Positions 15,058 to 20,301 of a DNA stretch of 20,301 bases are shown here, piece after piece. The notes under the pieces are model-generated. The model saw only the letters and a program-made list of their open reading frames with translations. It was not told where the DNA came from and did no database searches. The position numbers and the translations under genes are program-made. Where the stretch lies: contig DDFO01000003.1 in the NCBI GenBank assembly GCA_002337215.1, forward strand, positions 34,832 through 55,132, written 5' to 3'. The stretch comes from Phycisphaerales bacterium UBA1926 (lineage in GTDB: Bacteria > Planctomycetota > Phycisphaerae > Phycisphaerales > UBA1924). The stretch's first letter is position 1. Every line of letters starts with the position of its first letter.

Positions 15058-15127
15058 TGTGCCACGGCCATCCTTGGCCGTGCGGGAGGTCGGCTCGTGC
15101 AGGCACGGCCAGGATGGCCGTGGCACA
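15058..15127. repeat. Nested inverted repeat (REP-like) between NfeD-like gene and flotillin gene
   Basis: Arms 15058-15083 and 15103-15127 are complementary over 25 bases with a single extra T in the left arm; the loop is 19 bases. Each arm is also its own hairpin: CACGGCCA-TCCT-TGGCCGTG (15063-15082) and CACGGCCA-GGA-TGGCCGTG (15104-15122). The DNA or RNA can therefore fold as one long stem or two short ones. There is no T-tract, so it is not a classic terminator. It resembles a dispersed intergenic palindrome, but copy number cannot be judged from one window. Confidence 0.85.
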
Positions 15128-15177
15128 GGGGACGTGGGATGTTTTCGAATCGTGGGAAACGCAGAAAGGGAGACTGA

Positions 15178-16884
15178 ATGGGGAGTTCCGGGATGGATGG
15201 GATGGCAGGGAGCACACTTGGGATGGGAGGCAACACGATGGCGGGATTCGGACTGGATTCAGTGATGACACTTGGGCAGGGCGACACGGGCGCGGGGATC
15301 GGGATCCTCGCGCTGGTGCTGATCGGCGTGGCGTTGTTCCTGGTGATCTTCGTGGGCATGTTCTTCGCGGCCCGCTACAAACGGTGCCCGCCGAACCGGA
15401 TCATGGTGATCTGGAAGCAGGGGGATAAGGGTTCGAGCCTGAAGTGCGTGCACACGGGGGGCAAGCTCGTCTGGCCGATCTTCCAGGATTACTCGTACAT
15501 GATGCTCGAGCCGCTCGTGATCGAGATCCCGCTGGAGGGGGCGTTGTCGCTCAACAACATCCGTGTGAACGTGCCTTCGACATTCACGGTCGGTATCGCA
15601 ACGGACCCCGTCTTGATGAACAACGCGGCGGAACGCCTGCTGATGCTCAACCAGCAGCAGATCCGCGAGCAAGCGCAGGACATCATCCTGGGACAGTTGC
15701 GGCTCGTCATCGCGACGCTGTCGATCGAGGAGATCAACAAGGACCGCGAGAAGTTCATGGGTCTCATCAACGAGAACGTGACCCAGGAGATCAACAAGAT
15801 CGGCCTCGAACTCATCAACGTGAACGTCCGCGACATCACCGATGAGAGCGGGTACATCTCCGCGATCGGGCAGCGTGCGGCGGCGGAAGCGATCAACCGG
15901 GCGAAGGTCGAGGTCGCTGAGCAGGAACGCGAGGGCTCGGTCGGTGAGGCGATGGCGGTGCGCGAGCGGAACGTGCGTGTGTCCGAGGAACGCAGCCTCG
16001 CCGAGCAGGGGCAGAAGGCCGCCGAGCAGCAGCAGCGGATCGCGGTCGCGAGGCTCGAAGCCGAGGCGGTGACGGGCGAGGTCGAGAGCAAGCGCGACCG
16101 GGAGATCGCGACGGCGGAGCGCGAGGCGGAGACGATCGCGGCGCGGAAGCGCGCCGAGCAGGAGCAGCGCGTGCAGGTCGCGACGGCGGAGGCGACGGCG
16201 GTCGAGGGCGAGAACACCAACTCGGCCCGCGTCGCCGAGTCGGACGCGAAGCTCGCGGAGGTCAGGGCCGAGTCCATGCGTCGGGGTGACGTCGCGAAGG
16301 CCGAGGCGCGCAAGGCGATTCTGGAATCGGAGCGCGAGCAGGAGATCGCCCGGCTGAGCAAGGAGCAGCTCGCCCCGCAGGAGATCGAGAAGAAGCGGAT
16401 CGAGATCGCGGCGGCCGCGGAGGCCGAGAAGTGCCGCATCGAGGCGAAGGGCGAGGCGGACGCCGTGCTCGCGAAGTACCTCGCCGAGGCGGAGGGCACG
16501 CAGAAGGTCCTCGAGGCCAAGGCGGAGGGCTACCGCCAGCTCATGGAAGCGGCGGGCGCGAACCCGCAGGTGGCGCCGACGCTGCTTCTCATCGAGCAGA
16601 TGCCGGCCTTGGTGGCCGAGCAGGTCAAGGCGATCCAGAACCTCAAGATCGACAAGATCACGGTCTGGGACGGCGGGCGCGGGAGCCAGATCGAGGGCAA
16701 GGGCGGTCAGGCCCGCGGCGCGACGGCGGACTTCCTCGCCGGCATGATCGGATCGCTGCCCCAGGTGCACGAGTTGGCCGAACAGGCCGGGATCGACCTG
16801 CCGAGCGCGTTGGGGCGTGTGAAGAAGGCCGAGCCGTCGAAGGACGAGGAGACGAGTGTTCCTGAGCCAGCCGAAGAGGCCTGA
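15178..16884 (+). CDS. Flotillin / SPFH-domain membrane scaffold protein (YqiK/FloT-like)
   Basis: 568 residues; ATG 15178 has GGGAG five bases upstream, and M6 or M21 are possible internal starts. After a Gly/Met-rich N-terminus, one transmembrane segment spans 41-64 (IGILALVLIGVALFLVIF). The SPFH domain covers ~70-245: CPPNRIMVIWKQG, CVHTGGKLVWPIFQDYSYM, LEPLVIEIPLEGALSLNNI, VNVPSTFTVGIATDP, LRLVIATLSIEEINKDREKF and ELINVNVRDITDESGYISAI are close to flotillin consensus. A long Ala/Glu/Arg coiled coil (about 235-500) follows, then a C-terminal region (TLLLIEQMPALVAEQVKAIQ, KIDKITVWDGG) and an acidic tail. It organises membrane microdomains in characterised systems. It is in one transcription unit with the NfeD-like gene, separated by a nested inverted repeat, and is followed by a strong terminator. 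Confidence 0.94.
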   Translation: MGSSGMDGMAGSTLGMGGNTMAGFGLDSVMTLGQGDTGAGIGILALVLIGVALFLVIFVGMFFAARYKRCPPNRIMVIWKQGDKGSSLKCVHTGGKLVWPIFQDYSYMMLEPLVIEIPLEGALSLNNIRVNVPSTFTVGIATDPVLMNNAAERLLMLNQQQIREQAQDIILGQLRLVIATLSIEEINKDREKFMGLINENVTQEINKIGLELINVNVRDITDESGYISAIGQRAAAEAINRAKVEVAEQEREGSVGEAMAVRERNVRVSEERSLAEQGQKAAEQQQRIAVARLEAEAVTGEVESKRDREIATAEREAETIAARKRAEQEQRVQVATAEATAVEGENTNSARVAESDAKLAEVRAESMRRGDVAKAEARKAILESEREQEIARLSKEQLAPQEIEKKRIEIAAAAEAEKCRIEAKGEADAVLAKYLAEAEGTQKVLEAKAEGYRQLMEAAGANPQVAPTLLLIEQMPALVAEQVKAIQNLKIDKITVWDGGRGSQIEGKGGQARGATADFLAGMIGSLPQVHELAEQAGIDLPSALGRVKKAEPSKDEETSVPEPAEEA

Positions 16885-16909
16885 GCGAATCGGGTCACAC
16901 CGGACGATC

Positions 16910-16944
16910 ATCGGCCCGCGCTCACCTGGCGCGGGCCGGTTTTA
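16910..16944 (+). terminator. Rho-independent terminator after the flotillin gene
   Basis: A perfect 10-bp stem CGGCCCGCGC / GCGCGGGCCG (16912-16921 with 16929-16938), extendable to 12 pairs with one G-T wobble, has a seven-base loop and is followed by TTTT (16940-16943). It lies 28 bases past the flotillin stop. It touches the stop codon of the convergent 16942-17484 gene, so one hairpin may serve both directions, although the minus side lacks a T-tract. Confidence 0.9.
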
Positions 16945-17484
16945 TCTGACGAGTTCGAAATCGATGACGATCGGGTCGCGCCCCGACGATTCGGCGAACC
17001 GGAGCGTGCTCACGAGCGCGTCTCCCGTGCGTTCGTAGGTGATCGACACGACGTCGCCGTTGCGTTCCGTGCCGCGGATGACCAACGCGGCGGGGCCGGG
17101 CCGATCGGCGACGCCCCGGAACGGGCCGTTTGTTTCGGACGCCCACGGCTGCATGTCGCCGCGAAAATGCCGCAGTTGGAACGCGACCGACCCGTCATCG
17201 GCGGGCGTCAGGCTCATGAGTTCGTACATGCGGACCGTGCCGTTGTCGGCGGTCCAGCGGAGGATCCCCGCGCTCGCGCCATCGGTCGGGTGCGGCGGGA
17301 ACCAGATCTCCTCCATCACGGTCTCGCCGTCGTCGTGGCGCCAATGCCCGGTGAGAAAGGCAACGGGCGAGGACATCGCGCCACGCTCGGTGTTCGATTG
17401 CGTCGCGTGTTGGTGCGTGGAACATGCCGGGATCGCGGCGGCAGAGCAGATCGACGCGAGTGCGAGAGCGAGTGCGGTCCGCAT
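16942..17484 (-). CDS. Small lipoprotein, DUF6265-like
   Basis: 180 residues. ATG 17484 has GGAGG eight bases upstream. A signal peptide (MRTALALALASICSAAAIPA) ends in a plausible lipobox Ile-Pro-Ala-Cys with C21 as the lipidated residue. Residues 40-178 match the pattern of the DUF6265 family: VAFLTGHWRHDDGETVMEEI, WFPP, GILRWTADNGTVRMYELMSL, VAFQLRHFRGDMQPW and VVSITYERTGDALVSTL, expected to fold as a lipocalin-like beta-barrel. The usual Met/Leu-Gly after the proline-rich turn is here AGILRW. The function of the family is unknown. It converges on the flotillin gene and has its own ribosome site; it is 22 bases downstream of the next minus-strand gene, so it may be cotranscribed with it. 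Confidence 0.8.
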   Translation of the reverse strand: MRTALALALASICSAAAIPACSTHQHATQSNTERGAMSSPVAFLTGHWRHDDGETVMEEIWFPPHPTDGASAGILRWTADNGTVRMYELMSLTPADDGSVAFQLRHFRGDMQPWASETNGPFRGVADRPGPAALVIRGTERNGDVVSITYERTGDALVSTLRFAESSGRDPIVIDFELVR

Positions 17485-17506
17485 GCTGTGGTCCTCCGCC
17501 GGAAGT

Positions 17507-17950
17507 CTACCGCGCTGGGCCGCGCCCTTCGGCGATGACCAGCGGCGGCTTGCCCGCCTTTCGGCGGATCCAGTTCATGGGGCGCCGCACGCCCTTGCGG
17601 CGGATCAGGCTCTGTTCGAGGCGGAGTTTGCCCGGAAAATCGAGCAGCACGAGCGCGACGAAGATCGTCAGCAGGCCCTGGCCGGGCAGGACCAGCATCG
17701 CGATGCCCGCGACGAGGAACGCGAGGCCGAGGACGTTGCGGGCGATCGTCAACGCGAGCGTAAGGGCGGGGCGCTCTCGGAAGCGGGCGAGATGGTGGTG
17801 GCGGCGGTCGACGAAGTAGTCGGCGGGCATGCGCACGATGATGACCGCCACGGCGACGAGCGTGACGACGAGCGCGGCCGCGGAGGCCGCACCGAGCCAC
17901 CAGAGCAGCGTCTCATGCCGGTCGGCCCAGTTGAGCAGATCTTCGAGCAT
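17507..17950 (-). CDS. Integral membrane protein, PGPGW-like
   Basis: 147 residues from ATG 17950; the frame continuing to 18061 overlaps der and is rejected. Transmembrane segments are at about 16-40 (LWWLGAASAAALVVTLVAVAV) and at 66-104 as a hairpin (ALTIARNVLGLAFLVAGIAM, then LLTIFVALVLLD) around the conserved turn VLPGQG (87-92). LLDFPGKLRLEQSLIRR and PMNWIRRKAGKPPL follow, a basic cytoplasmic tail. The pattern resembles the putative transmembrane PGPGW family, here with Pro-Gly-Gln-Gly. There is no clear Shine-Dalgarno sequence; the gene begins 22 bases after the der stop, so it is probably translated from the der transcript. Function unknown. Confidence 0.78.
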   Translation of the reverse strand: MLEDLLNWADRHETLLWWLGAASAAALVVTLVAVAVIIVRMPADYFVDRRHHHLARFRERPALTLALTIARNVLGLAFLVAGIAMLVLPGQGLLTIFVALVLLDFPGKLRLEQSLIRRKGVRRPMNWIRRKAGKPPLVIAEGRGPAR

Positions 17951-17972
17951 GTTGGTGGCACCCGGAGGTGCG

Positions 17973-19568
17973 TCAATCGTCGAAATACGCCTCGGGGTCC
18001 TCGGGCAGATCGCGGAGCCAGGCCTCGATGTCGTCACCCGCGAATCCCTGCGTCTCCGCATCGGTCGTGTGCAGGCGAGCGTCCTTCACCTCGTCGCGGC
18101 GGACCTTGCCAGCCTTGAGCATCGCGAGTTCCGCCCGCTTCCGGCTGCGGAAGATGAGCCTGATCGGGACCTCGCCGAACGGGAGTTCTTCGCGCAGGCG
18201 GTTCATCAGGTAGCGCTCATAGGAGCCCGCGAAGACCTCGGTCCGGTTCACGATCATGACGATCGTGGGGGGGTTGGTCTTCACCTGGCTGATGAAGAAG
18301 ACGCGCCCGAACTTGCCGCCCACCGCGGAGGGGTGGTGCTTGTCGATGATCTGATGGATCAGGCGGTTGAGCTCGCCGGTGCCGACGCGGGTCGAGGCCT
18401 GATCCTTGAGCTCGAAGGCGAGGTCGAGGACCTCCTTGACGTTGAACCCGTCCTTGGCCGCCATGAACGCGATGGGTGCGAACGAGAGGGCGAGCAGTTC
18501 CTTGCGGATGTAGGTCTCGTAGTCGCCCGCGTTGATGATCTTGCCGTGCTTGTTGCGCTGGCCCTGGGCCAGGTCCCACTTGTTGACGACGATGACGACC
18601 GGCTTGTGGCTGTCGACGACCAGCGAGGCGATCTGCTCATCGACCTGGCTGACCTCCGCTTCCGCGTCGAGCATCAGCAGGATGACATCCGCCCGACCGA
18701 TCGCCCGCTGCGCGCGGTCGTAGGCGTACCACTCGATCTGGTCCTGGAACGATTTCTTGCGCCGGACGCCCGCGGTGTCGATCGCGGTCACGGTCCGCCC
18801 GTCCGGAAGATTGATGCGGACGTCGATCGCGTCGCGGGTGGTGCCCGCGATCTCGCTGACGATCACGCGTTCCTGCCCCGCGAGCGCGTTGACCAGCGTG
18901 CTCTTGCCACCGTTCCGCTTGCCGACGATCGCGAGCTTGAGATCGCTCACGCTCTCGTCGGGATCGTGCTCGTTGGGGGTCCAGTGCTCGACGAGGTCGT
19001 AGAGCGTGTCGATCATCTGCCGGCGCATGTACTTGCTTTTGGCGCTGCACATGAGCGGCTCGCCGAACCCGAGGCCCGCGAGCTCGTAGGCGTGCGTCTC
19101 CCACGAGGGTCCGTCGACCTTCGTCGCCATCACGCGGACGGGGATGAGCTTGCCGTTCTTCTCTCGCGAGCCCAGTTTCTGCTCGCGGAGCATCTTGGCG
19201 ATCTCGAGGTCCTGGGGGGTGATGCCGTCCTGCACGTCGATCGCGAAGAGGATGAGATCCGCGCCCGAGACGCCCTCGGCGATCTGGTGCTCGATGTCAT
19301 CGGTGAGCGTGGACAGGTCCTTGCCGACCTCGTCGTAGCGCTTGCCCTGGGCGACGTAGACCCCGAACCCGCCCGTGTCGGTGAGTTCGACCATCTTGTC
19401 GGGGCCCTCGCCGTTCGGCGGGTCGAGGGTCACGACGGCGCTGAGCCGGTCGCGCGTGACGCCCGGCGTCGGGTCCACGATCGCGAGCCGCTCCTTGGCA
19501 AGCAGGTTGAGCAGCGAGGATTTGCCGACATTGGGTCGGCCCACGATGGCGATGCGGGGGACGGGCAT
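17973..19568 (-). CDS. der: Ribosome-assembly GTPase Der (EngA), tandem G domains
   Basis: Essential GTPase for 50S subunit maturation. 531 residues; ATG 19568 has AGGA about seven bases upstream and starts the canonical MPVPRIAIVGRPNVGKSS. First G domain: P-loop 10-17, PGVTRD (35-40), DTGG (64-67), G4 TKVD (149-152), CSAK (174-177). Second G domain: P-loop GKRNGGKS (216-223), GTTRD (242-246), DTAGVRRK (264-271), NKWD (329-332). The C-terminal KH-like domain follows, with FFISQVKTNPPTIVMIVNR and RYLMNRLREELPFGEVPIRL. Model Der proteins have ~436-500 residues; extra length comes from insertions at ~50-58, 72-90 and 130-145 and a C-terminal tail of ~50 residues rich in acidic residues. The first G4 has Thr for the usual Asn. 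It is downstream of infA on the same strand. Confidence 0.95.
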   Translation of the reverse strand: MPVPRIAIVGRPNVGKSSLLNLLAKERLAIVDPTPGVTRDRLSAVVTLDPPNGEGPDKMVELTDTGGFGVYVAQGKRYDEVGKDLSTLTDDIEHQIAEGVSGADLILFAIDVQDGITPQDLEIAKMLREQKLGSREKNGKLIPVRVMATKVDGPSWETHAYELAGLGFGEPLMCSAKSKYMRRQMIDTLYDLVEHWTPNEHDPDESVSDLKLAIVGKRNGGKSTLVNALAGQERVIVSEIAGTTRDAIDVRINLPDGRTVTAIDTAGVRRKKSFQDQIEWYAYDRAQRAIGRADVILLMLDAEAEVSQVDEQIASLVVDSHKPVVIVVNKWDLAQGQRNKHGKIINAGDYETYIRKELLALSFAPIAFMAAKDGFNVKEVLDLAFELKDQASTRVGTGELNRLIHQIIDKHHPSAVGGKFGRVFFISQVKTNPPTIVMIVNRTEVFAGSYERYLMNRLREELPFGEVPIRLIFRSRKRAELAMLKAGKVRRDEVKDARLHTTDAETQGFAGDDIEAWLRDLPEDPEAYFDD

Positions 19569-19641
19569 GGGGAGTCCTAAATCAGGCCGGCGAACCGGCG
19601 GGCGGGCCGCACAAACATTTGCGGTGCACTGAGCATCGAAC

Positions 19642-19670
19642 ACGCCGGGAAGGGTGGCCCTGCCCGGCGT
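19642..19670 (-). promoter_or_regulatory. Hairpin in the infA-der spacer, next to a -10-like element
   Basis: An 8-bp perfect stem ACGCCGGG/CCCGGCGT (19642-19649 with 19663-19670) contains an inner 4-bp stem AGGG/CCCT separated by an A/G mismatch. On the minus strand TATAGT (19680-19675, 5 of 6 to the -10 consensus) lies just before it, with no convincing -35. The hairpin could be a 5'-leader structure of der or the 3' end of infA; neither side has a T-tract. Confidence 0.4.
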
Positions 19671-19746
19671 ATGCACTATAGAAAGACAACCCGCGTGGCC
19701 GATCTCTCGGGCGGATCGGGAATGTGTCCTCGGGGAGACGGTCGGA

Positions 19747-19974
19747 TTACCGCCCGCGGAAGGTGATCCGGCCCTTGGTCAGGTCGTAGGGGCTCATCTC
19801 CACGGTGACGGTGTCGCCCGGGAGGATGCGGATGTAGTGCTTGCGCATCTTGCCGGAGACATACGCGATGATCTCCGACTTCTGCTCATTGGGAAGCTGG
19901 ATGCGGAACATCGCGTTGGGGAGCGCCTCGAGCACGATGGCTTCCATACTGAATTTATCGTCTTCTTTCGGCAT
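19747..19974 (-). CDS. infA: Translation initiation factor IF-1
   Basis: Binds the ribosomal A site during initiation and helps IF-2 and IF-3. 75 residues, close to the usual 72. ATG 19974 is chosen because [20 protein letters not shown] matches the family N-terminus (Met-Ala-Lys-Glu-Asp). [31 protein letters not shown] (35-54) and [15 protein letters not shown] (61-75) are near-consensus OB-fold sequence, with the basic GKMRK loop that contacts 16S rRNA. The ribosome site is weak (AGGCGA, about 11 bases upstream). The next gene on the strand is der, 178 bases on. Two extra residues (Asp-Lys-Phe-Ser region) lengthen the N-terminus slightly. Confidence 0.97.
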   Translation of the reverse strand: MPKEDDKFSMEAIVLEALPNAMFRIQLPNEQKSEIIAYVSGKMRKHYIRILPGDTVTVEMSPYDLTKGRITFRGR

Positions 19975-20010
19975 ACGGTCGGAGTCGCCTCTGCTAGATG
20001 TTCCGTCTCG

Positions 20011-20038
20011 CCCGGGCTCTGCTCGGCAGAACCCCGGG
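20011..20038 (-). promoter_or_regulatory. Hairpin at the predicted 5' end of infA mRNA
   Basis: CCCGGG (20011-20016) pairs with CCCGGG (20033-20038), and TCTGC (20018-20022) pairs with GCAGA (20026-20030) around a three-base loop. The outer end of the stem coincides with the start expected from the promoter candidate at 20045-20072. A 5'-terminal stem could stabilise the message or regulate it. Confidence 0.45.
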
Positions 20039-20044
20039 GACAAC

Positions 20045-20072
20045 ATAATAGGCCCAGCAGAACACGGAACAA
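20045..20072 (-). promoter_or_regulatory. Candidate sigma70-type promoter for infA
   Basis: On the minus strand TTGTTC (20072-20067, 3 of 6), 16 bases, and TATTAT (20050-20045, 5 of 6). It lies about 70 bases before ATG 19974. The -10 is good, the -35 weak. Confidence 0.4.
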
Positions 20073-20148
20073 ACGGCGCGGATTGCACGGCACAGGCCGG
20101 CCGGGACCGGCCCGCACCGCCTGGCGATGGAGACCTCCCCGGTCGTGT

Positions 20149-20301
20149 TCAATCCGATCCGGATGCGCCCGTCTCGGCGGGGGCCGCGTCCATCGAGCCC
20201 GATTCGGCTCCCAACGCCCAGGCGAGGCACCCGAGCAGGTGGCGTCGAAAATCGGGCTCGGCGTAGGACGCCTTCGTGTGCCCCCCTCCGGTGTAGATCG
20301 C
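20149..20301 (-). CDS. ThuA-like domain protein, C-terminal fragment
   Basis: Only the last 50 residues are in the window; the start lies beyond base 20301. The segment IYTGGGHTKASYAEPDFRRH, followed by LLGCLAWALG, matches the C-terminal end of ThuA-like (trehalose utilisation, class I glutamine-amidotransferase-like fold) domains, in which Gly-His-Thr, a Ser-Tyr/Phe-x-Asp/Glu-Pro turn and the Leu-Gly-Gly-Ile-x-Trp-Ala helix are conserved. A ~20-residue Ala/Glu/Ser-rich tail follows, ending GASGSD. Function in this class is poorly defined and often linked to sugar degradation. It is upstream of infA on the same strand but 174 bases away; a GC palindrome after its stop (around 20094-20110) lacks a T-tract. 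Confidence 0.75.
   Translation of the reverse strand, partial: AIYTGGGHTKASYAEPDFRRHLLGCLAWALGAESGSMDAAPAETGASGSD

Noticed and set aside
15259-16911. 550-residue open frame on the minus strand across the flotillin gene
   Set aside because: It is a shadow of the GC-rich codon pattern of the flotillin coiled coil; the product is Arg/Leu/Asp-rich with no family resemblance.
17829-19580. 583-residue open frame on the plus strand across der
   Set aside because: Der motifs on the minus strand are unambiguous; the antisense product is Val/Asp/Leu-rich without motifs.
1-20301. CRISPR arrays, tRNA/rRNA genes, insertion sequences, prophage or defence islands
   Set aside because: No spaced direct repeats, cloverleaf-like sequence, transposase, integrase or known defence protein was recognised on either strand.

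Overview
The window is high-GC bacterial chromosome, most likely from the Planctomycetota, class Phycisphaerae. The main clues are two secreted proteins that end in the 'GC-type dockerin' module (two loop-helix repeats and a final Gly-Cys-Pro) and a MerR/excisionase-type HTH protein fused to a degenerate receiver. Housekeeping genes of ordinary bacterial type (infA, der, tsaB, arfB, nadA, HU, dinB) are interleaved with lineage-specific secreted and membrane proteins. I see no tRNA, rRNA, CRISPR array, transposase, integrase or phage gene, so this reads as core chromosome and not a mobile island. The organism assignment is inference from protein style.

Layout. 1-559 (minus): N-terminal part of a Y-family polymerase (dinB). 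765-1655 (plus): exported Cys-rich protein with three tandem ~58-residue repeats, closed by a strong terminator. 1812-2885 (minus): secreted GC-dockerin protein. 3101-4519 (minus) and 4721-5953 (plus): divergent GT2-like and GT4-like glycosyltransferases. 6074-6415: PilZ protein. 6542-7804: nadA. 7831-8622 (minus): second GC-dockerin protein. 8799-9242 (minus): HU-type protein with a low-complexity tail. 9616-10545 (minus): probable outer-membrane beta-barrel. 10692-11138 and 11177-11995 (plus): arfB and tsaB, closely linked. 12136-12744 and 12953-14134 (plus): an HTH/pseudo-receiver protein and a pseudo-receiver/GAF protein. 14484-15044 and 15178-16884 (plus): an NfeD-like membrane protein and a flotillin, separated by a nested inverted repeat. 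16942-17484 (minus): small lipoprotein of DUF6265 type. 17507-17950, 17973-19568 and 19747-19974 (minus): PGPGW-like membrane protein, der and infA, transcribed in the order infA, der, membrane protein. 20149-20301 (minus): C-terminus of a ThuA-like protein.

How the genes may work together. The NfeD/flotillin pair is a recognisable membrane-microdomain module like YqiJ/YqiK or YuaF/FloT. arfB-tsaB, infA and der all serve translation or ribosome assembly. The two neighbouring pseudo-receiver proteins look like a signalling pair that lacks the normal phosphotransfer residues. The least explained items are the Cys-rich tandem-repeat protein, the GC-dockerin proteins, the nested inverted repeat inside the NfeD/flotillin unit, and hairpins near the starts of infA and der. 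No obviously new multi-gene defence or metabolic system is visible. All promoter and hairpin calls were made by eye and are tentative.
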